A stretch of 64,000 nt of DNA, taken from positions 152,595,368-152,659,367 of the forward strand of contig CM030358.1 of NCBI GenBank assembly GCA_017893485.1. The letters run 5' to 3'. The first letter of the stretch is position 1. Each line of letters starts with the position of its first letter. The notes beneath the pieces were generated by a model. That model saw only the letters and a program-made list of their open reading frames with translations, was not told where the DNA came from and did no database searches. The stretch is from Hemerocallis citrina (taxonomy: Eukaryota > Streptophyta > Magnoliopsida > Asparagales > Asphodelaceae). Shown here piece after piece: positions 1 through 9,334 of the stretch. The position numbers and the translations under genes were made by a program.

Positions 1-325
1 TGTCGTCCGGGGTTTTTTGCAATTTTTGAAATGTTTTTGTAAATTCTGAAATGTTTTTGTAATTTTTTCGTAATTTCTGAATTTTTTTTGTAATTTTTTA
101 TTTGCATTCCGAGGATGAATTTTTTTCATCTGTCGGACGGCACTTCGAGTGCCGTCCCTCCCTTCCGCTTTAATTTTTTTTGTTTTTTCTTCCTCCGACG
201 GCACTTCATGTGCTGTCGCTCCAATAAAGCTAAAAAATAGCTTTCAACGACTGCAGCAAAACTTCGATTCCTATTTCTATTTATCCATATATGCATATTT
301 TTCACTTCAACGACTACAGATGCTC
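1..325. mobile_element. Tourist-like MITE with palindromes, cut by window start
   Basis: The right end reads CGACTACAGATGCTC followed by TTA, the same terminus as the complete copy at 21126-21938. Internal parts match that copy: runs of TTTTTGTAATTTTT, and palindromes built on GACGGCACTT...AAGTGCCGTC at about 133-157 and 197-218. The left end lies outside the window, so the target duplication cannot be checked. It contains no gene. Confidence 0.75.
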
Positions 326-500
326 TTACTAACTACATAATCTGGGGAAATCTAATTAGTAGACTTCTAAAATAGCTTAATTTAATTAAAAGAAAGAAAT
401 AGAATTCAGAAAATCAACAGGATCATACAAGGTTCATCTGCCCTCATCTCATCGTCTAATTACAACTATATTTGTTTGTTAACAGAAACACGCACATCAG

Positions 501-1631
501 TTTTTTTGTTTTTTTTTTTGGATAAAAGATGACACTCTGTCATCATTTCATTAACGATTGATAACGAAACAATGGTAGTGCAGAAATACATACAAATCCG
601 GGTCCTAGCGAACCCCAAATACAACCACCACAGATAATCAAAGTAGCCTAACAAAAGTAGCATCAATAGTACATCAAAACAACAGAATACATCATTTCAC
701 TGAGGTAGCCACGTCCTCTAAGCTGGTTAGCAACGTGGTCTCCCCCCTTTCACTTGGAGCTCTACTCTTCTTCATTCAACTTTAGCTTCTTCTTTGCTCC
801 CACAAACCCTGCCCAATCATGGATGAGAAGAAAAAATTTATGCATAGAAGTTGAGAATCTATAATGAATGTTTCGAAAGCATAAGTCGTTTCGGTTTAGC
901 CATAGACTCTACAGGGTTGCCGCTACCGCTATCTCCTAAGCCTTAATGTCCTCTCTCCTAATGAAACTCTCTCTCCACCTACCCCACACGTCTAAGGAGG
1001 AGGTTGGTCATTGAGCACACCCAAAATCCCGACATACTATTTCCCACGTAAGTGCTGCCTTAGTGCATGTGAAAAATAAATGTGTTGTGTCCTCGTTCGT
1101 ACTTAGGCAATTAATGCATCTGATGTCGATCTACATATTTCTTTTCCTAAGGTCGACCTTAGTTAGAATTGCATCGTTGTGCACCAGCCAACTAAAGATC
1201 TGAACTTTTAAGGGCGCTGGGTACTCCAAATTACATTCTCCTCTTTGCATCTTATTCCTCCGTCGTTTAGCCACTTGTACATTGAGGCCATTGAAAATGT
1301 TTTTGACTCTTCCATGTTCCACCATCTCTCATCGGTCCCGTTAGTCAAGCGCCCCCCTTCTGCTTGTATGAACCTGTTTAGTTCTTCGAACTGACTGATG
1401 CTATCCTGCGTTAGGCGATGAGAAACCGTGAGCGAGAGTTGTCCTCTTTTCCAAACATCTACCACCAAAGCGTCGGTGTTGACTGTCACCGCCGTTGCTT
1501 GCGGAAATAGGTTTTCTAACGATCTATTCATGTACCATTTGTCATTCCAGAACCTGGTGCTCTTCCCGTTCCCAATTGTGCAATAGGAGGTGTTGACATG
1601 GTACGGGTATTGGATACTTTCTCGTGCAATA
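501..1631 (-). mobile_element. 5'-truncated L1-type LINE
   Basis: A T-rich tract at 501-520 is the poly(A) tail of an element on the minus strand. Reading leftward from 1631, the element holds the end of ORF2 (listed separately), a 3' UTR of about 500 bp, and the tail. ACGCACA occurs on both sides (490-496 and 1632-1638) and may be a short target duplication, although four extra bases separate the left copy from the tail. The endonuclease and most of the reverse transcriptase are missing, as expected for a 5'-truncated copy. Confidence 0.75.
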
Positions 1632-1639
1632 ACGCACAC
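1040..1639 (-). pseudogene. L1 ORF2 C-terminal fragment (reverse-transcriptase zinc-binding region)
   Basis: The minus-strand translation begins with an IGNGKSTRFWNDKW motif, typical of the region after the reverse transcriptase in plant L1 ORF2. It continues through a PLKVQIFSWLVHNDAILT block and a cysteine/histidine block (CINCLSTNEDTTHLFFTC) that matches the zf-RVT domain. The frame shifts near 1210-1320, and an in-frame TAG lies at about 1131, so this is not a working gene. Only the last part of the roughly 1200-residue ORF2 is present. Confidence 0.8.
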
Positions 1640-1772
1640 AATTTTATTATTTTATCTACAACTCATGAAATATTTGTTTTGTTTATGAGAAGATAAAATG
1701 AAGAAAAATGGTGAGATTAATGTTGTTATTTATTCCCACATTTATTACTATATATATGACAATGAGATTTTA

Positions 1773-2304
1773 GAGCATTTACAGTCGTAATTGCTAAAAA
1801 ATAACAAAATGCATATTATACCTATAGCAATCAGACGTTTGCTGCAATTGTGAAATGCTGTAATATAGCCAAAAAAAAACGGACGGAACTCTAAGTTCCG
1901 TCCCGCGAAAAAAAATTATTTTGGGGGCATTTTTTAATAATTAATTTGAATATTTTAATAATTAAAAAATTTATAAAAAAACAAAGATGGGACGTCTGTC
2001 CAAGGCCTTTTGTGAAATAATTTTTTTTTAGTTGGGCCGGAACTTAGAGTTCCGTCCCATATATAAAAAAATTATTTTTTATTTGGGACGGAACTTAAAG
2101 ACCCGTCCGATAAAATAATTTTTTTTTAATTTTATCGGAACTCTAAGTTCCATCGCTATAATATGCATATTCTCATATCAACTCTCATATATTGCATTGT
2201 TCTGTGCGATTTTTTCAAAATAATAATAAATAGCAAATGATTGCAGAATCGAAAAAGTTATAATATGAATAAAATGAAAAAACAACAAACAACTGTGGAT
2301 GCTC
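1773..2304. mobile_element. Tourist-like MITE, palindrome word GGACGGAACT
   Basis: The ends are GAGCATTTACAGTCGT and ACAACTGTGGATGCTC, flanked by TTA on both sides (1770-1772 and 2305-2307). This fits a PIF/Harbinger-type 3-bp duplication. Internal palindromes use the arms GGACGGAACT/AGTTCCGTCC (about 1878-1900, 2039-2061, 2085-2105, 2138-2158, with decay). No transposase is encoded. Confidence 0.8.
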
Positions 2305-2396
2305 TTATGTATTAGTATAAATATTAATGTATATTCTTAAGTGAAATTTTTGGGGGTAAATTCATTTTAGGCATCTAGAATTTTATGTCATTCATT

Positions 2397-3200
2397 TTAA
2401 CCTCGAACGAGGAAGTACTTGTCCTGCCAACACTTCACGGAGTCAGGGTTGTCGACCAGCTTCACGCCCTTCAGAGCGGTGAGATAGAAACGGTACTCCG
2501 TCCTCGTCTTCTGATGGATCTTGTACAAACGACGAAGCACGTTCATGTTCGACTCGATCCCGGCCGCCTGGCAGTGGAGAACGAACCCCGTGACATGCCT
2601 CAACATGTTCTGCATCAGTTGAATAGGGCAGACCCCATATCACTGCAGCACTGCCCTAACGAAAGGATGCAGAGGAAGACGAAGCCCGGCGTAAAAAGCA
2701 TCGTAAGGAAAAATGCAAGTGTCGGAGAAGAGAGAAGAGCAAGATCGGACCCCTGGCCCCGGGACGATGAGTTCGAACTCCGGAGGGATCATGAAGCACA
2801 TTCGGACCATTCGCAGATCGGACTCCTTCAGGATGCTGAAGATTTTGTTCGCCTCTGTGCGCTCCCTCGGATCGTTCTCCTCGTGAAACTGAACCAGACC
2901 GTGCTCCGCTCGCCTCAAGCCCTCCGGACTGTACTGCCTGGTTCCCCCTAAAGTGGATACGGCGATCGAATGTCGGCCGAACGCTCCCATCCGCCGATCC
3001 CTCTCCACAATCATCTCTACAACTGTCAAAGAATGAGCCGCCTCGCCACCTCCGCTGTCGGCGCCATCATTTGCTCCTACTTCCGGAGAGGACAGAACGA
3101 TGGTGGCCTTTCCCTTGCCGACCGAAGGAGGAGTCGACCGAGGAGGTACTTCAAACTCGCTCGAGGAGGAGGCCTCTTCACCGGACGATACCCTAGACAT
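2397..3200 (-). pseudogene. Antisense accessory ORF, putative gypsy-type transposon domain (PF04195-like)
   Basis: The minus-strand frame runs from an ATG at 3200 for 268 codons with a single in-frame TGA at 2640-2642. The first 90 residues are low-complexity Ser/Glu/Pro. A block then follows with IPPEFELIVPGPGVRSC and YAGLRLPLHPFVRAVLQ and, after the stop, a VTGFVLHCQ...RRLYKIH segment and a C-terminal CWQDKYFLVRG. This order matches my memory of the plant domain called putative gypsy type transposon. Its role is unknown. It lies antisense to the LTR orientation, as additional ORFs do in some Tat elements. One stop makes this copy probably non-functional. Confidence 0.6.
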
Positions 3201-3446
3201 CTCTCTAAATTAAAATAAGTTACTTGTGAAGTGACAACCACGGTCGGAATGCTTGTCGGAGATCAGGAAGAACGCCAAAAGCTCTAAGAAGAGAAAAATT
3301 ACTCTGGTGAAGAAAAGAGAGAAAGTGAAGTAAGAATGGAGGGGGTGGGGACTTATAGGAATTTTTGATGGGCTTGGGCCGCACAACATGATCGGCCGAA
3401 CAAGCACGGAAGTCTAAGCGATCAAGTATACAAAACGACAAAAACA

Positions 3447-4500
3447 AAGCGACCAGTCAACGCGCTTTGGGCTCGCCGTCTCGTTCACCAAAATTCCAAG
3501 GATGTTCGCCAGCCTCGTCGTCAAAACTGAATAGACGCGTTTCCGAGCTAAAAACAGCAAAAAACACGTTGACCAGTCAACGCACTTTGGGCTCGCCATC
3601 TCGTTCGCCAAAAATTTCAAGGACGTTCGCCAACCTCGCCTTCAAATCCGAACATACGCGTTTCCGAGCTGAAAACACCAAGAAACGCGTTGACCAGTCA
3701 ACGCTTTTTGAGCTCGTCGTCTCGTTCACCAAACTCGACAGGATGTTCGCCAACCTCGCCGTCAAAACCGAACAGACGCGTTTCCTAGCTAAAAACACCA
3801 AGAAACGCGTTGACCAGTCAACGCACTTTGGGCTCGCCGTCTCGTTCGCCAAACTCGACAGGATATTTGCCAGCCTCGCCGAACAGACGCGTTTCCTAGC
3901 TGAAAACACCAAGAAACGCATTGACCAGTCAACGCACTTTGGGCTCGCCGTCTCATTCGCCAAAAAATTTAAGGACGTTCGCAAGCCTCGCCGTCAAATC
4001 CAAACAGACGCATTTCCGAGCTGAAAACTCCAAGAAACGCGTTGACCAGTCAACGCACTTAGAGCTTGCCGTCTCGTTCGCCAAACTCGACAGGACATTC
4101 GCCAGCTTCGCCGTCAAATCCGAGCAAACGTGTTTCCGACCTGAAAACACCAAGAAATGCGTTGACCAGTCAACGCTCTTTGAACTCGTCGTCTCGTTCG
4201 CCAAACTCGACAGGACGTTCGCCAGCTTCGCCGTCAAATCCGAGCAAACGTGTTTCCGAGCTGAAAACACCAAGAAATGCGTTGACCAGTCAATGATCTT
4301 CGAGCTCGTCGTCTCGTTCGCCAAGCTCGATGGGACGTTCGCCACGCTCGTCGTCAAATCCGACCAGATGCGTTTCCGAGCTGAAAACACCACGAAATTC
4401 GTTGACCGGTCAGCACTGTTCGCCAAACTCCATAAAACGGTCGCCGCGTTCGGCACACCGTTCGACGCGTTCGCCTCACCGTACATCGAGAACGCGAAAA
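3447..4500. repeat. Nine 120-bp tandem repeats, each with a palindromic W-box pair
   Basis: The string GACCAGTCAA recurs at 3451, 3571, 3692, 3812, 3923, 4044, 4164 and 4284, with a decayed copy at 4404. The spacing is 120 or 121 bp, except for one 111-bp unit that lost 9 bp. Seven units contain the perfect palindrome TTGACCAGTCAA, which reads as the WRKY W-box TTGAC(C/T) on both strands. Because 120 is a multiple of three, long open frames cross the array on both strands; I regard these as by-products. Confidence 0.9.
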
Positions 4501-4992
4501 CTATTTTATTTTTCTGATCGTTCGATTGCCTAGAGTTCCCCGCCGCTGCATGATCAACGGTTTAGATTTGGCCACGTCATAAAGGGTATTAAAAATTAAT
4601 TTTTTATTTATTAAATTTGAATTATTTATTTAAAAATTGCGAAAAATGATTTAAAATTCAAGAAAAATAATTTAAAATTCTAAAAAATAATTATAAATTC
4701 AGAAAAATATTTTTGAACCCCCGGGTAAATAATTATTGCTTAGGATAATTAATTAATGCCCCCGGACAATAAATCACCGCTCCGCAAAATTAAATAACTG
4801 ATCCGGAAAATAAGTAAAAATCACCAAAACTCCAGGAGAGCTCAAGAACAACCTTGAGCGCGCACCCAACACCGAAAGTCACCATAATACCTCATATAAA
4901 GATTTGATACCCCTCATTTGGATTCCGATACAACTTCACAAGCCATTAAAACAATAAAACTACTCCTTAAAGGCTGATCAAACTCAGTCTTT

Positions 4993-5004
4993 GGGAGTGG
5001 GGGG
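4993..5004 (+). other. Polypurine tract of the truncated gypsy element
   Basis: GGGAGTGGGGGG lies four bases before the LTR start. The same arrangement precedes the 3' LTR at 14503. Confidence 0.7.
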
Positions 5005-5008
5005 CTCG

Positions 5009-5574
5009 TGATATGGCTAAAAATAGGATTAATTCGGGACCGTCCAAATCGGGCACGAATCTTAAAGCTCAGGGGTAAAATGGTAATTTCACCTACAAAC
5101 GGATCTGAAATGGGAACTGGGCATTTTTCGAAAGGCCCAATAACCCACGAATGGATCCGTCTTAACTGGGTGCGGGTTCCAACCCGTAAAAACCCAGTCC
5201 AGCTAGATAGAATTAGGGTTTATGATTGTCCTTGATCAACGGTCCTGATTCCTTCTATCCATCCACTGGGAAGTAGGGATTTGATCTTATCTCGAAACTG
5301 GTTCATAAGGCGGCTATAAATACCCCCCATCCCCCACTGTTACCAGGTAATTAATCTTTTGCCAATCAAAGCTCTTTCATAATCTTTCTTATTACTGACT
5401 AGAGCGTCGGAGGGTGCGTCGCCGGAATCAACCCTGGTGTTTCGCACTTTTTGCAGGTCAACGATGGGAGATCACGGTCAAACTCCGGTGAAAGTGTGTT
5501 CAAGTTTGACTATTCAAGTTCCCTCGAATCCACAAATCTATGTGTTTGCCCCCACACCGATTTCAGCGGCAACA
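5009..5574 (+). repeat. 3' LTR of the truncated gypsy element
   Basis: It begins TGATATGGCT, ends GCGGCAACA, and contains GGCTATAAATACCCCCC as its TATA region (near 5313). It aligns along its whole length with the LTRs at 6011 and 14503 but is clearly diverged and has several deletions, so it belongs to an older insertion or a sister subfamily. The five bases after it are ACAAC; no partner copy was found upstream. Confidence 0.85.
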
Positions 5575-5688
5575 ACAACAAATACATAAGAGGAATGAAA
5601 CAAAGAGAGTACATAAAGCCATTACAAAATACGAATATACTTCCTATATGTTGTAGTATCAACTACGAAGTGCTATCTTGCTCGCTTA

Positions 5689-6010
5689 GAGCATCCACAA
5701 TCGCTTTTGCTATTTTAGCAATATGGCAAAATAACATATAGCAAAAAAAGCAATTTGCTGCAGTCGTAATTTCCTATAATTTGAGAAAGAAATATTAAAA
5801 AAATGAGCTTGGACGATTATAACTAAGTTTATAATCATTAGCTAATTATAGCAAATCATAGCTAGTTCCTTCCTCTTTTTTTTTCCATGTCTAATTAGCT
5901 TTAAAAAAAGGTAATTAGCTTAAACTTAAACATGTCTAATTATAGCTAATAAAAAATAGGTAAATCATGTCGTTCCTTCCTTTTTTTTCCATAAAGTTTA
6001 AGTTTATAAC
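5689..6010. mobile_element. Left half of a MITE interrupted by the gag-only LTR element
   Basis: It starts GAGCATCCACAATCGC after TTA (5686-5688), the terminus of the other MITEs here. It breaks off at 6010 exactly where the LTR element begins, and continues at 15128-15598. Confidence 0.7.
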
Positions 6011-6629
6011 TGATATGGCTAAAAATAAGATTAAATCGGGACCGTTCACATCGGACACGAATCTTAAAGCTCAGGGGTAAAACGGTAATTTCACCTACTA
6101 ACAGGTCTGAAATGGGAACTGGGTCTTTCTTCACGACCCAATAACCCACGAACGGATCCACCTCAACTGGGTACGGGTCCCAACCTGAAACACACCAAGT
6201 CCAGAAAAGATAGAATTAGGGTTTCTGATTAATCCTAATCAACGACTCTGATTCACATCTATCTTTTCACCGGGAATTAAGGGATTACATTCCTAATCTG
6301 ATTACAAGGATTTTATACCTTATCAGATCACAGGAATCACATTCCTTATCTGATCCCATCGGCGACTATAAATACCCCCCACCCATCTCCATTAAGAGGT
6401 AATCAATCTTTTCTAGTTAAACGCTCTTTCATAATCATTTCTGGTTACTGACTTGAGCGTCGGAGGGTGCGTCGCCGGGATCAACCCCGGTGTCTTGCAC
6501 TTCCTTGCAGGTGAACGGCGAGAGTCAACTGTCAAGCTCCGGCGGAACAGGTTAGGTGTTTGCTGTTCAGGTTTTCCACGAACTCACAAATTCTATCTGT
6601 TTGCCCCCACACCAAAATTAGCGGCAACA
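6011..6629 (+). repeat. 5' LTR of the gag-only element
   Basis: The LTR runs from TGATATGGC to CGGCAACA. A strong TATA box, CTATAAATA, at about 6366-6374 suggests that transcription starts near 6400. The leader then runs through the conserved GCGTCGCCGGGATCAACC stretch. Confidence 0.88.
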
Positions 6630-6632
6630 GAT

Positions 6633-6650
6633 TGGCGCCGTCTGTGGGAA
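6633..6650 (+). promoter_or_regulatory. Primer-binding-site candidate
   Basis: TGGCGCCGTCTGTGGGAA starts four bases after the 5' LTR end. This position and the TGGCGCC start are typical of plant Tat/Ogre-like gypsy elements. I do not assign the tRNA. Confidence 0.6.
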
Positions 6651-6702
6651 ACCATACGAATAGCAGCCCCTTCTCTTCCCGTTGGTCCGATCTTCTCCAG
6701 CC

Positions 6703-8439
6703 ATGCCTCCGAGAAAAGTCAGGTCCAGAGGGTCCAACCGCGGGCCCAACCCCGCCGATCAGCAAGAGGTAGTCCCCGTCCAACCCGCTCCGCAGCAGGG
6801 ACAACCCCCGCCTCAAGTGGAGGACCCTCTTCAACAAGATCAGCCTCCTCCTCAGAACCAGCAACCCCCCAAGGGTCCTTCTGGTCCACAGAACGCCGGC
6901 GCGGGGGGCTCCCGCATGAAGCAACCTCTCCATCAAGACCGCATCTCCATACACAAAGCCTCTACGGATTCCATGGCCTCTCACAATCCTCAAAACCGGC
7001 AGAAGGTGGAGGACTTACGCCACCGTCTGGACGAGAAGTGGGCCCGAGAGGGAGCCTCCCGCCAACAACGTCCGGGTGAGCGATCCCCTCACCGCTGAGA
7101 CTACAGAAGATCCCCTGTCCGAAGGGGAAGGAGGGAGTCTCCTGAGCACTACAGAAGAAGACATCGTTCCCCCGCCGACCGGCAACACCCCAGGAACGAT
7201 GAGGCACCCATCACCCGTGCCGAGTTCCAACAATTCCAAGCAATGGTACAACAGGCTCTCAACCTCCGTCCTCATAACTACAATGCCCAACGGGATCCTA
7301 CACCCCCGCGGGTCCAGAGTCCTCACCACCGGCAGCGTACTCCTAGCCCTCACCGCTCCCAAGGTCATCGTCGCCACAGTCCTCGCTCCCCTTCCTACGA
7401 AGACGGGTCCCGAGGCTCGTTCGACTACCACCGGAGGGACGATGCCCTCTACCACCGTCTCCACGAAGTGGAGAGGCGCATCGGCCGGATCGACCGAGAC
7501 GAAGAAGAAAGGGGTAAGGCCATCCGTCCGAGCCGACCCCCCTTCTCCCGGACCATCCTGGAGGCTCCCATCCCGTGGGGTTTCAAGCCCCCGCAGTTCG
7601 AAACCTACTCAGGGGATTCAGATCCCGTCGACCATGTCGAAAGCTTCAAAACCCTCATGCTCATCCACCAGGCTTCCGATGCCCTACTGTGTAAGACATT
7701 CCCTGCCACTCTTAAAGGCTCGGCTCGGGAATGGTACTCCCGCCTCGCACCGTCTTCCATATTCTCTTTCGAGCAGTTCGAAACACTCTTCATCACCCAC
7801 TTCGTGAGCAGCAGACGCACGGAGAAGACCAGCATCTCGCTCCTCCAACTCAGACAGGAGAAAGGTGAGAAATTAAGAGACTATGTGAAGAGGTTCACTG
7901 CGGAGGTCAGGTCCATGGCCTCCCTCGACCAATCCGTCGCAACAGCCGCCTTCCAATCCAACGTCTTCAATTCCAGCCTCCGCTCCTCTCTTGCTAAGAA
8001 GCCTCCACAGAACTTTGCCGACCTCCTTCTCAGGTGTGACAAGTACATCCGTGCCGAAGAGGCCGCCTACCTTCCAAGCTTCGGAGGGTCTACCTCAGGG
8101 ACGAAACGAAAGCTAACCGAAGAAGAAGAGGATAAGAAGCTTCAGAAGGACGGCAATGGCCAGCGCCGCCCGACTCCTCGGTTTGAGAAGTTCACCCCCC
8201 TCATTGCTAATATATCAGAAGTCCTTATGGAGGTGGACAAGGAAGGACTACTCCGCGCTCCCCCTAGAATGAATACCCCTAGCAAGAAGAGGGACAAAGA
8301 TAAGTGGTGCCGCTTTCACAGGAACCACGGCCACGACACGGATGATTGTCGGGCTCTCAAGGAGGAAATCGAAGAACTCATACAACGGGGGCACCTGATC
8401 AAGTTCGTCCAAAAAGAGGGGGCCGAGCTCCTCCCCTGA
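6703..8439 (+). pseudogene. Retrotransposon Gag, Tat-like, one in-frame stop
   Basis: An open frame of 579 codons starts at ATG 6703 and is broken only by a TGA at 7096-7098. The context there (HR-stop-DYRR) suggests CGA changed to TGA, a methylated-CpG type transition. The N-terminal third is Pro/Gln/Arg-rich. The retrotransposon gag domain spans roughly residues 290-450, with a WYSRLAP...FETLFITHFVSSR core and an LRDYVKRF motif. Near the C-terminus is CRFHRNHGHDTDDC, a CX2HX4HX4C zinc-knuckle variant, followed by EEIEELIQRGHL as in Tat/Athila-group Gag proteins. Gag would coat the element RNA and form the particle. The frame ends at 8439 and nothing pol-like follows. Confidence 0.85.
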
Positions 8440-8759
8440 CCATCACCTCTTCCAAACGAACAGAAAGGCCTGCCGAGCTTCAAGACTCAGCTCCTCCCAA
8501 GAGGTCCTCACCTTATTGTAGAAGTAGAATTCTGATTTTCAATAAGGCCGATGCTTGTGACTCGGCCAACAGCATGTAATAATGGCTCGCCCTATTGGAG
8601 CAGCCACTTAGTTTATTTCAATAAAATTTTACATCTTTTCATTGAAAATTATTGCTCTTGCTTCTCTATGTCTCCGAGTCACGACTCTTAAATGGTGGGT
8701 TCGGAGTCCAGCTTCTTCTACATGGCTGCTCCCGCAACTTACTAACCCTTAACACCAAT

Positions 8760-9334
8760 GGTTCCGGAGTCCAACACTTGGTTCGATTCTGCTTCGAATA
8801 ACTTGCTCTTAAGCGGGTTAGAAGTGGTTCACCATTCGGAATTGCTCCCACAACCGTTGAACAACTCTAACGATGGTTCCGGAGTCCAACACTTGGTTCG
8901 ATTCTGCTTCGAATAACTTGCTCTTAAGCGGGTTAGAAGTGGTTCGCCATTCGGAATTGCTCCCACAACCGTTGAATAACTCTAACGATGGTTCCGGAGT
9001 CCAACACTTGGTTCGATTCTGCTTCGAATAACTTGCTCTTAAGCGGGTTAGAAGTGGTTCGCCATTCGGAATTGCTCCCACAACCGTTGAATAACTCTAA
9101 CGATAGTTCCGGAGTCCAACACTTGGTTCGATTCTGCTTCGAATAACTTGCTCTTAAGCAGGTTAGAAGTGGTTCGCCATTCGGAATTGCTCCCACAACC
9201 GTTGAACTTTTCTAACGATGGTTCCGGAGTCCAACACTTGGCTCGATTCCACTTCGCAAGTTCGCTGTTAAGCGAGCTAGAAGTGGTTCGCCATTCGGAA
9301 TTGCTCCCACAACTGTTGATTCCCTCACTTAAAT
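8760..9334. repeat. Five 115-bp tandem repeats
   Basis: GGTTCCGGAGTCCAACACTT recurs at 8760, 8875, 8990, 9105 (one mismatch) and 9220, exactly 115 bp apart. Units 1-4 are nearly identical and unit 5 is diverged. The array lies just after the gag stop in the gag-only element. Confidence 0.93.

Larger units (their letters stand above)
2397..5574 (+). mobile_element. 5'-truncated Tat-like Ty3/gypsy element (3' part and 3' LTR)
   Basis: From left to right this segment holds an antisense accessory ORF, a 120-bp tandem array, an AT-rich stretch (4560-4900), a polypurine tract and a 566-bp LTR. The last 100 bp before the LTR, the LTR start TGATATGGCTAAAAATA and the LTR end GCGGCAACA closely match the complete element at 6011-15122, so the two are relatives. 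No 5' LTR, gag or pol is seen upstream. The left boundary near 2397 is approximate. The order antisense ORF, repeats, LTR is known from Tat/Ogre-type gypsy elements; the lineage call is inference. Confidence 0.65.

Noticed and set aside
3451..4413. A CRISPR array
   Set aside because: The 120-bp units repeat along their full length, with no repeat-spacer alternation, and this is plant DNA.
3467..4517. Long open frames (about 135-198 codons) on both strands through the 120-bp repeats
   Set aside because: The unit length is a multiple of three, so any open unit stays open. The frames overlap on both strands and show no domain.
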